Source of the DNA: Ariolimax columbianus
Taxonomy: Eukaryota; Mollusca; Gastropoda; Stylommatophora; Arionidae
Length of the DNA: 64,000 bases
Assembly (NCBI GenBank): GCA_036924085.1
Contig: JAVGWX010000009.1
Coordinates: 58,258,331 to 58,322,330, forward strand
Direction of reading: 5' to 3'
The position numbers and the translations under genes were made by a program. The notes beneath the pieces are model-generated. The model was not told where the DNA came from, did no database searches, and saw only the letters and a program-made list of their open reading frames with translations. The first letter of the stretch is position 1. Every line of letters begins with the position of its first letter. Shown here piece after piece: positions 10,551-22,239 of this stretch.

Positions 10551-11030
10551 CTCTGCAGTCTGTAGACAACCAGTTTCAGATTCAAATGGTGTAGTTTCGT
10601 CACAAAGTGACCAGCGGACGGTTGGAGTGTTCATGCTCTCCGTAGTCTTCCCTGTACAGTCATGCTGACGCTGGAGAGGTCTGGGATGGTGAATCAGGAG
10701 TTGTCGTTGGCCATCTGTTTCCTAGTGAAATGGATTTTATCATATAATCACTTCTGGAATCTACATGACCTGAAGATGTAGGTACAAATTAAGACACACA
10801 AGGAGATGGACCATTGTGATAAACTGTAAAGAAAGGAGGTCGTGATCATAGATTGAATAGTTGGCACAGGATAAGAGGACCTGACGAATAGTTGGTTAAG
10901 AATAATGCTCCACTGGGAGCTCATTCCAGAAGCACATTGGTTTTGTTGTATTGATTTCAGAAATAATAAAGATTAAGTATGCGCTAGCCTTGAATGTGTG
11001 CATCATCATCTGGTTAATCTGCATAGATTA
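10551..11030. other. Unassigned sequence
   Basis: No gene or known repeat recognised. Confidence 0.4.
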
Positions 11031-11298
11031 GACCATATCCTCTGGTTGATAAGTCCTAAGACTTGTTGTAAGGTTGCCTGAGCATGTCTCTTCACTAGAC
11101 CATATCCTCTGGTTGATAAGTCCTAAGACTTGTTGTAAGGTTGCCTGAGCATGTCCCTCCATTAGACCATATCCTCTGGTTGATTAGTCCTAAGACTTGT
11201 TGTAAGGTTGCCTGAGCATATCTCTCCATTAGACCATATCCTCTGGTTGATAAGTCCTAAGAGCTGTTGTAAGGTTGCCTGAGCATGTTTCTCCATTA
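11031..11298 (+). repeat. 67-bp x 4 tandem repeat
   Basis: gaccatatcctctggttgat recurs at 11031, 11098, 11165 and 11232, exact 67-bp spacing, nearly identical units. Confidence 0.95.
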
Positions 11299-11559
11299 TA
11301 CTATATTCTCTGCAGGTTGCTTCATTTCAGTATAGATTCGTACTTTAATGTCTCTTCATGTCTTGGTTTGAAAAAGTGTGTCGATCATCCCATTCGTTTT
11401 CCCCCCTACATCCTGCCCTCTAGTATGTTCTATAAAAGACATTCATGATTCATACTGCGTTCAAGCCAACTCAATCTTCGTGTTTGTATCATTTTTAATA
11501 TTTGCCTGTGTGCGCCTACCTTAGTGAGGACATTGTCATTGGATTTTCGTTATGTTTAA

Positions 11560-13260
11560 CTCACCTTTTTTCAATTCCACCACGTTTCAAACGCTTCCGA
11601 GCTTCTTTTTTGTTTTTTGTGTGCTTCCTTTACAACAGACCACGTTTCAGCCCAATGCAGTGCAACTTATCATAGACGAGTAGTGGTTGTTTTTTTCTCT
11701 TCAGTTCTATCCTGTTATTTCTGACGTTAGCAAATTCTGTTTTTCTCGTAATTCATTTTCACCAATGCAATCCTTTGCTTAATTTCCGTCTCATTGCCTA
11801 CATCTTCTATGATATTTGCCCAGAATATGCGATCTCTACTTGTCTAATCATGTCTCCATTGGTAATTAAATTCATTTGCCAATGTTGTTTGTCTGTGACC
11901 AAAGTCTTTGTCTTCAATGTGTTTATTTTCATGTCTAACTCTTTGGATGTGCTGTTAATTTTTACAAACATCGTTTCCAACGTTGCAACTGATAATCCCA
12001 CTGCAGGTTAATCTTCTGCAAATTTGCTGGCGATAACGTTCATGCCATTGACTTTGGTAACCCTATTACAACGCCGACCACATTTTTCCATCATCATCTC
12101 AGAACATGCCTTAAAGAGACTATATGAAAGCAAGCAACATTGCCGTAGCTCCTTATTGAAGCTGGATATGTTTAGTCTTTCTTTCATTGACATAATCGCA
12201 TCTTTATGTTCATACATGTTCTGGATGAACTTAATCAGCTGTCTTTTCTAAACATATTTGTTGAAACATCTGAAAAAGTTTGTTCAAGTGAACTCGATCA
12301 AAATCTTTTTCGAAATCAATAACTTAGATAAATAGTGGTCGTCCATTCTTTCTGCGAGAAGCCGCAATGATCCGATAACATCCCATGTACCTCTGTCCTT
12401 CCGAAATACATACTGTGTAACCTTTAGCATCTCCTCGATTTTGCCACCGATTCCCTTCTTAAATATCAAATATGTTTTTAGGCGCATGGGGTATTAAGCT
12501 TGTCATTTGGAATTGGCTTCTTTATATTGCATTCTGTTTTTATTTGTATTTTATTTTGGCAAAGTAATTGCTATTGAAGTTGTGTGGTCATTTGGCTATA
12601 TTCTATTATTGTAAATATTAACATGCTTGAAAAGTAAATGCTGTGCAGTCTCCCCCGCTGTGTAGAGGAGCTCTATATGCATCTCATCTATCCCATATGC
12701 TTAGTTTTTTTAATGTGAATGGTATGCCTTATGAAACTCTTGTCTGGTTGCAGGTAATCTTTCTTCTATCAAAGACTTCTCATTTAAGGGATTGTTAACC
12801 TGGCACAGGTCCCCGTTATCATACAGTTCGTTAGCATATTCTCTCTATTTCTTTTCACTGTATCTGTTATTTGTTTCCCATTTGTATCATTAATCATCCG
12901 TGATTCTATGCCCTTATTTTGGCTGAAGTTTAATTCTCTTATGTACTTGTTCGAATGGCCCTATTCTCCCCAGGTTTTCTATTTCCTCGAATTGTTCTAT
13001 GCAACATTTTTCTCGTGCCTTCTTACATTCGTGAATTTAATGCATTCTCGATACTCGTATACTTATCAATGCCTTCATCTGTATTACTGTTCTTCTATTT
13101 ACGTCTTTCTTCCATTTTGTTTAGCATTTCAGACGGTTTCTTGTTTTCTGCTTTCTTGTTACCCAATGTTATCTCTGCTTCCTCTTTTGCGGCATCTTAT
13201 ATTCTGTCACCGTTGAATTTATTACTTCAGTGCCATGTTATGTTTTTTTCTTCTCTATAG
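11560..13260 (-). mobile_element. Old LINE reverse transcriptase copy
   Basis: Scattered minus-strand frames give RT motifs in the correct order: near 12450-12290 FRKDRGTWDVIGSLRLLAER; near 12190-12010 QCCLLSYSLFKACSEMMMEK and KFAED (degenerate FADD); near 11990-11810 LDMKINTLKTKTLVT and ITNGDMIRQVE. 13100-13260 may hold the linker upstream of RT (AEITLGNKKAENKKPSEML-like). Many stops and shifts; an ancient copy. The 12500-13260 extension is less certain than the rest. Confidence 0.65.
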
Positions 13261-13436
13261 CATCATTCATTCACTGGGTCGTTGGTGAACCACTGCATCG
13301 TGTGCGCTTTGTGTTTGCGCACCGTCGAGAATAATGTGTGCCTCAATATTGCTTCATTATCGAAACTATAAAACATCATTAATGAACAAGTGTCATAAAT
13401 CATTATAATAAACATCCATTCCCGTGTACTTTCCAG

Positions 13437-13657
13437 ACAAGGAAACAATCCCATGTGATCGTGCAATGTCAGACCCTGAATCACAACGGTCAGGAGCAGT
13501 TGGAGGTAGCCAGGACAGAACAGGAGATGCTACTAGTGGTTCTAGCTGCGTGGGAGATCCTGATAGCACTAGACAAACTGGAGGAGACAGTGAAACCTTG
13601 GGTGCTTGCGGAGGTTCCAGTCGACCGAATACTGTGCAAGAGTTCATCAGGATGCAG
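13437..13657 (+). CDS. HDAC6: HDAC6 exon: second linker exon
   Basis: Coding exon of 221 nt. The acceptor is tactttccag at 13436 and the first base pair of codon one is completed by the g left over from the exon ending at 5203, giving D-K-E-T-I-P. The donor is atgcag|gtatgc at 13657/13658, phase 0. The peptide is Gly/Ser/Asp-rich (SDPESQRSGAVGGSQDRTGD) and ends TVQEFIRMQ, which runs directly into GVAEMHAVQPL of the zinc-finger exon. Low-complexity acidic linker character matches the preceding exon. Other frames through the interval are also open, so the frame choice depends on the two matching phases. Confidence 0.65.
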
Positions 13658-13829
13658 GTATGCTTTTCTAAACTTGGTTGTTGTTGTTGTCTGCAGACTG
13701 TGCGGCCCTCATAAACGAACCTTAAGGGAAACAGTATAAATTGGAGGAGTCTAAAGAACGGTGAAGGATGGATGTACATTTAAGAACTCACACTATGTGG
13801 AGGTCTCTTAAACAGGTTAAGAAAGGGTG

Positions 13830-14005
13830 TTTCCAGACGTTGGTCCAACCTAGGAAAGGGGGGATAAGCAGAACACGAATCTTGTGAATGTGGGGGCCGT
13901 TCAGGACCCGGAACACATGATTAATTGTCCTAGTATACGGGTACCTTGTACAATGGAGGACCTAATGGTGGCAAATTAGAGAGCATCCAAGATGGATGGA
14001 TGTTG
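13830..14005 (+). mobile_element. LINE C-terminal Cys-rich fragment
   Basis: With a one-base shift the strand reads CECGAVQDPEHMINCPSIR, then CTMEDLMVAN, which parallels the minus-strand fragment at 41560-41830 (CKCEAVQDPDYLIICLRMQ). This is the CxC...H/C motif following RNase H or RT in several LINE clades. Lies just inside the intron after the 13437-13657 exon. Confidence 0.6.
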
Positions 14006-15002
14006 GACTCATACTATGTGAGGTTGCACACACGGAAGGTAAATAACTACAGATTTCTGTCCGTTATTTTTCAATGGGCTTTCTCTATCTTAATCTATCG
14101 ATATATATATATCTCTTTCTCTTTCTCTGGGTGTGTGTTCGAGGCGGAAGAATGTGTGTGTGGTTTTTTTTTTCTTTCTGTAGACACTATGCGTTGTATA
14201 ATGTTGTTTAGCCGAATGACCAAGTGCATCCGGCTTAGCACACATTTTTTGTGGATTTACTTCACCTTCTGGGTACGACCTTGATGTTTCAAGATTTTGA
14301 GCCCGGCAAGTTTGGAAAGTGAGCCATGCTTGGGTTCTAGAATCCACCTTTAGCTACTGGAGATCTCTCTAGCATGCCTTGCGGAGCCAGAACGGACAAA
14401 ATACTTGCTAACCAAACTGGCTCCGTCACCCGTCTGTTTGTGTGGGCAGTCAGTCCAGACAACCTAACATATCCTATAAGACTGTTATAAGCTTAACCAA
14501 CCGCGTACTTAGCAGTGGTCAACGGAAACGAACCTCCATACAAAGCTATTGTAGGCCTTAAAGAACTCTCCACTAGCAACCTTTATAAGAGAACTGGCCT
14601 TCATCTATAGACGATTTTTTTTTAAACTTCGCGAACGAGAAGAAATGTGACGGAGACGAGACTCGGATACTGCCACACTGGAAGTGTATTGTCAGGACGA
14701 CTAACAGAGAAGTTTAATCTCTATAGGATAGAACACTGTCCAACTCATGGAGATGTATGCCCGGCCACTTTCACGGGCTGTAAGCCTGCCGAGTGTGGAG
14801 TAGTCTTTTGTGTGTATCAAGACAGCTCGAGAAACAATGTCTTATATGTGAATGTAAAGACAGTCCCATAGCAGACACTGCTGTCGAGGATAAAGTGGTA
14901 GGTACTCCATTTGTGCGAGTCAACAGCATGCTTAAAAGGGGGAGGGGCCAGTTCACTTCCTAGCTGCTTTTCCTTACCTCGCAGTAAGTCAGGTATCTAT
15001 TT
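14006..15002. other. Unassigned; possible diverged SINE-A relative
   Basis: 14160-14260 has a T-rich start and accaagtgcatccggcttag, echoing the SINE-A core on the minus strand. An open frame at 14647-14871 (Cys-rich, 74 residues) is unrecognised and probably fortuitous. Confidence 0.3.
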
Positions 15003-15218
15003 CAAGTGGGTCGCTATAGCATGTCGAGATATGAGCACTGTGTCAATAAAAATACCTGTTTCAGTAGGTCGCTGGATCATGTCGGGAGTTGAGCACTGTG
15101 TCAATCCAGGTACCTGTTTCAGTAGGTCGCTGGAGCATGTCGGAAGTTAAGCGCTGTGTCAATCCAGGTACCTGTTTCAGTTGGTCACCAGAGCATGTCG
15201 GGAGAAGAACGCTGTGCC
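15003..15218 (+). repeat. 58-bp tandem repeat, about 3.7 copies
   Basis: tgtcaat anchors at 15041, 15099 and 15157 (58-bp period). Units read acctgtttcagtaggtcgct. Confidence 0.9.
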
Positions 15219-15336
15219 TTTGCCGACATAGCGAAGGTTCTACCACATGCCTTATCAGATGCTTGTGTATGATACATGAATAAAACAGTGAATTTCTCGT
15301 TTTGCTGAGAATAAGTGGAAGAAGAAGACATAGTTT

Positions 15337-16153
15337 ATCAGAAGAGGCACACCAAAGAACAGGCGTTTTGCAGTGATCAATCAGAAGAGGCACACCAAAG
15401 AACAGGCGTTTTGCAGTGATCAATCAGAAGAGGCACACCAAAGAACAGGCGTTTTGCAGTGATCAATCAGAAGAGGCACACCAAAGAACAGGCGTTTTGC
15501 AGTGATCAATCAGAAGAGGCACACCAAAGAACAGGCGTTTTGCAGTGATCAATCAGAAGAGGCACACCAAAGAACAGGCGTTTTGCAGTGATCAATCAGA
15601 AGAGCCACACCAAAGAACAGGCGTTTTGCAGTGATGAATCAGAAGAGGCACACCAAAGAACAGGCGTTTTGCAGTGATCAATCAGAAGAGGCACACCAAA
15701 GAACAGGCGTTTTGCAGTGATCAATCAGAAGAGCCACACCAAAGAACAGGCGTTTTGCAGTGATCAATCAGAAGAGCCACACCAAAGAACAGGCGTTTTG
15801 CAGTGATCAATCAGAAGAGGCACACCAAAGAACGGGCGTTTTGCAGTGATCAATCAGAAGAGGCACACCAAAGAACAGGCGTTTTGCAGTGATCAATCAG
15901 AAGAGCCACACCAAAGAACAGGCGTTTTGCAGTGATCAATCAGAAGAGGCACACCAAAGAACAGGCGTTTTGCAGTGATCAATCAGAAGAGGCACACCAA
16001 AGAACAGGCGTTTTGCAGTGATCAATCAGAAGAGCCACACCAAAGAACAGGCGTTTTGCAGTGATCAATCAGAAGAGGCACACCAAAGAACAGGCGTTTT
16101 GCAGTGATCAATCAGAAGAGGCACACCAAAGTACAGGCGTTTTGCAGTGATCA
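15337..16153 (+). repeat. 43-bp x 19 minisatellite
   Basis: 817 bp = exactly 19 units of atcagaagaggcacaccaaa-gaacaggcgttttgcagtga-tca. Units differ almost only at one G/C position (aggcac/agccac), so the array is very homogeneous. Confidence 0.97.
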
Positions 16154-16600
16154 AATCTGACAAAGACGTGTTGAAATGATTCTTGTGAAGGGGTTAGTCC
16201 ATTTCAGAACTCCAGCGTCAAATCATTTGGTGCATTTTTATGTGCGGTTGTAGTTTCAGTGGCAGCTTTTTTTTTCTTTCACATGATTTGGTCCCAGCCT
16301 CATTCACAACCTTCTTTAGTTGTCTTTAGCGATGTGCTCGAAAGGTTGCTGTGGTGCCATTTGTGTGCGCCCAGCCAGTCACAAGGATAATTAATGTAGG
16401 CAGGGGGGGTAAGTAGGTAGATGGTCCGCCTAGGCTACAAGGGTCCGTTGCGCCAACCATCCATGAGCACAGTTATATATCAGCATATAACGTCAGTACT
16501 CGAATAGGCACAAACACAAAGCCAACTCATTGCAAAGTTCAGAACAGGATAGTCATCCATTTTGCGGGCATGCTACGAGAAGAGGCGGCTTGAAGCACGT
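16154..16600. other. Unassigned sequence
   Basis: Nothing recognised. Confidence 0.4.
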
Positions 16601-16604
16601 TGCA

Positions 16605-16768
16605 ACGAAACTTAAAGTAACGTCTTTTACTGGTTAAGAAGACTTTACAGTCTGTATATAACCAGTTTCTTGGAAGGTGGTTTTTACAGATGTGCGAGCC
16701 CATCTTAATAGACTGAAATACTAGAGCTAAGTAGCCCACAGCCAGTTAGGCGCAATCTATAGCTGCTC
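16605..16768 (-). mobile_element. SINE-T copy
   Basis: Minus-strand body cctaactggctgtgggctac, then ctattaagatgggctcgcac, then the LINE-T-type 3' end aactggttatatacagactg...cttaaccagta. Same element as 22765-22940. Confidence 0.75.
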
Positions 16769-17454
16769 TTAACCTTTAGCACTACATGACGTCACGAAAA
16801 AATGGTTTGTACCGAATTAAATTACATTTATTTCTCGCTCTGATCGTCCACTTTCAAAATTTGTAACTTTTCTGTTTGTGTGTCAATAAATATGATTTCT
16901 TGTGTGTACAAACACAATTGAATAAAGAACTTATGGGTTTTTTTGTTTTTGGTGTGTGTTTGTTAGTTTCTGAGTTACAAACAGATGAAGTTATACAAAT
17001 TTCGATAAAAAAATTTTGACTCGACCGATAGAAAACTATGGAAACCACAACAACGTATCGATACTGTGTTTACAATATCTACACAACTGTTAGTTTCGAA
17101 TTCAAACGTAGTTTTTTTCATTTAAACAAACAAAATAAACGTATCTACTCGATAAAGATCTTTCCCAACAACCTACTTCCCGTTTCGCAAAAAGTCGGCT
17201 TGCTCCAAACGGCGTATACAAAATTAAAACTGTTCAAAAGCCATTTGTAATCGAACATACGATACTTTAACCGGCAAAATATCGTGTATATATGGAGGAC
17301 GTATTCAGCAGTAAAAAATGGCTGTCGGGAGTGACTCCGTTCAACAACAAAAAATTTCCGCACACCGTTTTTGTAGGCCGAGTTGGTCGGCTAGCACTTG
17401 ACCAAGCCACCTGGGGAAAGGTACAAATAGCTTAGATATATTTTTTTATTTGAA
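16769..17454. other. Unassigned AT-rich sequence
   Basis: Only short spurious frames. No gene seen. Confidence 0.4.
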
Positions 17455-17700
17455 TGTTGTCCAGAGAGCGGCCGTTAAGTCTACTCTTTTCGATTTCCAA
17501 AAGTCAAGTAATTTTTAACGTGCTCGACACTGAACACGGGAGTCCGATCTCACTACGCAGTGATCATGGGAATTTGTAGCAGACGATCCACGTGAAAAAA
17601 ATCCTGGTCTCCACCATGATTTGAACACGCGACCTCCGGCACCTGAGGTGTACACCTTACCTCGAGACCACTTGCAATGGGTACGATAGCATGAAACAGA
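17455..17700 (-). mobile_element. SINE-R copy (head portion)
   Basis: Minus-strand reading: tggtctcgaggtaaggtgta, B-box-like gttcaaatcatggtggagac, then the ctcccgtgttcagtgtcgag block and aacggccgct. Matches 22240-22400 plus the distal end at 22725. Confidence 0.75.
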
Positions 17701-18059
17701 GATATATGAAGGCAGAGAGAGAAGATGTTGGACAGCATAATATAGTAGCACGAGCGATAAACAACTACAGAGTTTTTAAACGATACACGTGATCAAAGCG
17801 GATGGAGGTCCATTACCGCCATCGCCAACCGGCAGGGCACCTGATGATAATGATATAACGTCAAACATTTCGATATGTATTTTTGAGGTTTGGTGTTTAT
17901 GTCATACCTTCCCTCTCTCCCAGGCATTCCATTCCGTCTAGGTAGCAATAGAAAATCATCTTTGCGTAGGCAACGAGACAAGGGGACGAGATGGTATGTT
18001 CTGCTTTTCCCCACCATCCAGAATATGGGGGGGGGGGGGGGAGAGTAGAGAAATCATTT
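17701..18059. other. Unassigned sequence with a G homopolymer
   Basis: Contains a run of G at about 18028-18041; nothing else recognised. Confidence 0.4.
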
Positions 18060-19010
18060 CTTTAAGTGCAGCCTTCTTTTTCGTTTCGCTTTTGTACTGC
18101 TTGGGCCTTCCAGCGTGAGGTTATGAAAAGGTATCTAGACTGGGTCCTAGTATGTGCTTCGTTCATGGAGAGCTTTACTGCTTATGTTATTTCTGCTATC
18201 CATCTTTTGCGTAGTCGGCCCTTGACTTCTTTTTCATTGTATCTGTACGGCATTGCTTTCGGAGAGATACTATCTGGTGTTTGATGTGTCACGTGGCTGA
18301 ACCATTTCATTTGCTATCTCGTGATAAGGTCTGGCAGTGGTGTTGTACTTACTTCTCTCCAAATATCTTCGTTTCTGATTCTATGCATTCTTGTTACTCC
18401 AAACATTCTACGCATGCATTTCGTCTCTGATGTTTCTTGTTTCTTGTATCTTTGTTGGTTAATGTCCAATTCTGGTTGTTGTTTTTTTTTGGTTTTTTTT
18501 TTTGTTGCTTTTGGTGTTCTTCTTATTTCTCTACACCTCCACGGTGGTGTGCGTTGCACTATGTTTTTATGTTTCAACTGTCGGTCCAGTGCATCCTAAT
18601 TCGGCATGCATACTTCCTCCTGCATTTTCTAATAGTTTGCTTTCCCGGGGTAACGGCCGGTGCTGAGATTGGAAGCGACACCAGCACCTTCGGTTTGTGA
18701 GACGTGTCACTTAACCACTCGCCCACGTCGTCCGCAATTCTGGTAGTGATAGCACACTGTTGGTAGGAATATTGTATAGCGTTCTTTTTTGCATCCATTA
18801 CCACATGCCTACATTGTAATATCGGAGACATTTGCCCAATGATTTGACATGCTTTGTGACATATGTTTTGAATTTCGCTGTCGCCTTTGCCATCTGCTGA
18901 GATTATGTTACCCAGGGTTTACCTGTTAGTTTTGTATGAATACTGTTGTTTATATTTTTTTTTCCTTGCAATCGTCATAACTTCATTTTTCTGTATGTTG
19001 ACTTTTATAC
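18060..19010 (-). mobile_element. LINE reverse transcriptase C-terminus, split by a SINE-A
   Basis: Minus strand upstream of the SINE: GNIISADGKGDSEIQN and MDAKKNAIQYSY; downstream: CMRRMFGVTRMHRIRNEDIW, then MKWFSHVT and KGRLRKRW. Both halves fit one RT thumb/C-terminus, joined once the SINE-A at 18477-18734 is removed. Frame broken in several places. Confidence 0.75.
18477..18734 (-). mobile_element. SINE-A copy nested in a LINE, with target-site duplication
   Basis: Flanked by CAATTCTGGT at 18467-18476 and 18735-18744. Contains the tRNA-like head, the ggtaacggccggtgctgaga segment and a T-rich end (A tail on the minus strand). Confidence 0.93.
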
Positions 19011-19011
19011 T

Positions 19012-19092
19012 CTTCTTCTTCTTCTGCGTTCGTTCACAATATTCCACTACCAAGTGATGAACAGGGCGTTGCTAGTAGCATGGTGTAGTCAT
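19012..19092 (-). mobile_element. SINE-G 3' fragment
   Basis: cttcttcttcttctgcgttc followed by the accaagtgatgaacagggcg block, the complement of the SINE-G 3' end. 5'-truncated. Confidence 0.75.
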
Positions 19093-19483
19093 GAGAAAGG
19101 AATGTGTCACTTCATACTGTAATCCGTACAGACCTCGTTTAGATCTACTTAAATGCAGTATTCAGTTATTATAACCCGGTTCTTGACGCTCCCAAGGATT
19201 CCTCGTATCTTGCACAAAGCGATGTTCTAATCCTTCATTTCAGATCATCTAATTATTACTGGGTACTCTTGCATGAATCTGGATAGGTAAATGCCCAGAT
19301 TGAGACCCGAGCCATGTTCTTCCCGATAATTACTGTGCAATGATGGGCTTGCAACATCTTACGCTAGAGGGGGAATTGTAATGTTTGACTACTCTGGCGA
19401 AGTTTGTCGATTCATGTGCGCTAGCCGGGTAATTCGAACAATCAGAGAGTTCATGCTTCCAGAACATACATTGGAAGTCGAAT
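19093..19483. other. Unassigned sequence
   Basis: Nothing recognised. Confidence 0.4.
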
Positions 19484-20905
19484 CAACTAAAGACCTAGCC
19501 AACTAAGTATCATGTCAACCAAAAGTTAAGTCAACCAAGTAATCTTGTCAACTAAGTACTTTTCAACCAAAAGTATAATCAACGAAACGCCTAGTCAACT
19601 AAGTGTATTGACATTTAAAAGCCTAGTCAACCAAACGTCTAGTCAAACAAAACATGTAGTCAACTAAAAGTCTAGTCAAATAAATATCTAGTCAACCACA
19701 AATCTAGTCAACCAAAAGTCTAGTCAAGCAAATATCTAATAGACACACAAAGAAAATGAAAGCCATATAGTCCTGCTTACAGATGCTCTCGCCGTAGTCA
19801 CAGCGCTAAAAAGCCAGAAAAACACTGAGCTTAATGACTTAAGAGCAGCACTTTGCAAACTGTGCCAGCAGTCCGCACCAAAAAGGGTAGTGGTACAGTG
19901 GGTCCCATCACACTGCAACATCCAAGGCAACGAGGAGGCAGACAGACTGGCAAAAGAAGGTGCAAGATACTAGTATGACGTACGAAGAGTCAAAACGGCT
20001 TATCAAAGCCAGATACATGACCAAATGGGAAACCGAACATACTGGTTACACCAAAAACGATGCCTATTACCAGTTGAACAGAAGAGAGCAGGTCGTTGTC
20101 TTCAGACTTCGCACTGGCCACAATAGACTGAGGTACCACCTATTCAACAAATTGAAGATAGGTGGTACCGACGAATGCCCGTGCGGTACCGGTAAAATGA
20201 CCGCTGAACATCTGCTGCAGAACTGCCCGACATACGAGGATCAGAGAGAGCAGATGTGGCCATCACCAGTGGAACTGCAAGACAAGCTCTATGGCAGTGG
20301 CGACAGCCTCAGGATGACCGCCGCTTTTTTCGAAAAAATAATGGTTTCTGTCTGACTGCGTACGAAGAAGAAGAAGAAGAAAAATATATAATAAACTAAA
20401 TATCATGTTAACCAAATGTTAAGTCAAACAAAAATATAGTCAATGAAAAGTCTAATCAGCTAAAAATATAGTCAACTAAGAATCCTGTCAACCAAAAGTA
20501 TAACTATTTCCCACCAAACGTGTAACTATTTTCCACCAAATGTGTATTCAACCAGCATTTTCACTAATCAAACACAAAAGCCAAGTAAATCAAAAGTCTA
20601 TTCAACCAAGAGGCGTGTCAACCAAAGGTCTAGTCAAGTAAAAGTATACTCTACCAAACGTCTAATCAACCAAACGTTTGTTCAACTACATGTCTTTTCA
20701 ACAAAAAGTATATTTATCTAAGAGTCTGTTCAACCAAAAATATATTAAACCAAAAGGTTATTTTCTACAAAATCCATATTTAAGCAAAACATATTCAACC
20801 AATAAATCTAATCAAGCAAAAGTCAGTCCCACCAAATGTATAACCAAACCGTCTAGTCAACTAAACATCTAATCAACCAAAAGTCTAGTCAACTAAGAGT
20901 CCACA
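19484..20905 (+). repeat. Degenerate (aagtctagtcaaccaa)n satellite interrupted by LINE-J
   Basis: Units of about 15-17 bp built on agtcaaccaaa/agtcaactaa occupy 19484-19740 and resume at 20386-20905. The interruption is a LINE-J insertion, so this was one array of about 770 bp. Confidence 0.88.
19742..20381 (+). mobile_element. LINE-J 3' fragment (RNase H and Cys-rich tail)
   Basis: Reads VLLTDALAVVTALKSQ and WVPSHCNIQGNEEADRLAKE, then after a 13-bp deletion near 19965 that shifts frame, TSMTYEESKRLIKARYMTKW through CPCGTGKMTAEHLLQNCPTY and a (GAA)n tail. Possible target duplication AAATATCTAATA (19730-19741) / AAATATATAATA (20382-20393), one mismatch. Confidence 0.92.
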
Positions 20906-21559
20906 CTATTTATAATAGTTGTCATAGCCACAATACGTTTCAAATGTTCCAAACATTTTCATCAAATATTCGTCTCGCTCATTGATCCTTCCAGATAATG
21001 AATGTGTGCACGCCTCCCCACTATCTCTTTTCTCTCTCTTGCTCAATGATATCTTCCCCGACCACCTGCACGCTCATTTGCATGAGATATAGACTGCTAA
21101 TATATGGATTGTAGCTAAGCTAATAATCCCGCTTTTTTTATGACCGTCTAGGTTATTTCAGTTTTCATATGATAACAGTTTCGCTCACGTCTTCATGAAG
21201 ACTCTGACACTTGTAAATACAGTAGAGGCACGAATGATTTCCCTTATTTGTTATTCATTCTCATATAAACACTGCCCCTTTCATAGGGTTTCGTGGCCAA
21301 GCGTATTATTCTATTATTCAGAAGGCTATATTTGTTATGCAGATATATCTGAAGTCCATATTAGATGTTCTGGGGTTGATTATTTTGGTATTGTTGGTAG
21401 TTGTTGTAGTGGTAGAGGGTGTAATTAAGGTGGTGGAGGCGATTATGTTATGTTATGTTATGTTTTGTAAGTGCCGATGTGTCGCATTTCGTAGTCAAGG
21501 ACAAGACGACTAGGAGGTATCTACGAGGTGCAGGGGACTCCGCATCAAGCATCCGTGAA
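20906..21559. other. Unassigned; short (TTATG)n run
   Basis: No gene. A tgttatgttatgttatgttt run lies at about 21446-21468. Confidence 0.4.
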
Positions 21560-21640
21560 AAAAACGGCGGAATCAGGAGTCGAACCCACACCACAGAATC
21601 ACGAGGCCGACGGCTTAACCACTTCGCCTTAGTATACTGA
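21560..21640 (-). mobile_element. tRNA-derived SINE head
   Basis: Minus-strand reading has A box aggcgaagtggttaagccgt and B box gggttcgactcc with a tRNA-like spacing. Acceptor stem pairing is poor, so it is a SINE head rather than a working tRNA. Confidence 0.5.
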
Positions 21641-21706
21641 AGTCTCTAACGACTTCATTCCCCAACAGTAGTTTGAATAGTCTAGGAGAAACCTTTACTA
21701 AAAGTA

Positions 21707-21873
21707 AACTTTCTTGGGTATGCCTGCCTTATAATAAGAGCCAATGCAACCCGCCATTAAAGTCAACGTTGAAGAACTGAACGCGAGTAAAACTCGCGTT
21801 CAGTTCTTCAACGTTGACTTTGGTGGCGGGTTGCATTGTCTCTTATTATAAGGTAGGCATACCCAAGAAAGTT
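21707..21873. repeat. Near-perfect palindrome, 82-bp arms with 3-bp loop
   Basis: Arms 21707-21788 and 21792-21873 are reverse complements with 4 mismatches in 82 positions; loop is aaa. The centre reads cgcgagt-aaa-actcgcg. The right arm continues directly into the 54-bp tandem array. Confidence 0.96.
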
Positions 21874-22235
21874 AACCTCAGACCATAGGTAGACTCTTGT
21901 TATAACGTAGGCATATCCAAGAAAGTGAATCTCGGACCATAGGTGGACTCTTGTTATAACGTAGGCAAACCCAAGAAAGTTAACCTCAGACCATAGGTGG
22001 ACTCTTGTTATAACGTAGGCATATCCAAGAAAGTGAATCTCGGACCATAGGTGGACTCTTGTTATAACGTAGGCATATCCAAGAAAGTGAATCTCGGACC
22101 ATATGTGGACTCTTGTTATAACGTAGGCATACCCAATAAAGTTAACCTCAAACCATAAGTGGACTTGTTATAACGTAGGCATACCCAAGAAAGTGAACCT
22201 CAAACCATGGGTGGAGGAGCCCGTCTGTAAGGAGG
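21825..22235 (+). repeat. 54-bp tandem repeat, about 7 units
   Basis: aagaaag recurs at 21865, 21919, 21973, 22027, 22081, 22135 (as aataaag) and 22187: 54-bp steps, the last 52. Unit core ggactcttgttataacgtag. First unit overlaps the right arm of the palindrome. Confidence 0.95.
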
Positions 22236-22239
22236 AGTC

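Noticed and set aside
13455..13739. Alternative frame through the second linker exon
   Set aside because: Does not match the phase-1 donor at 5203 or lead into the ZnF exon as well as the chosen frame.
14647..14871. Cys-rich 74-codon frame as a small secreted protein
   Set aside because: No signal peptide, no splice evidence, surrounded by decayed repeats.
15337..16153. CRISPR-like array
   Set aside because: Units abut without unique spacers, no cas genes, and the host gene and introns are eukaryotic. It is a minisatellite.
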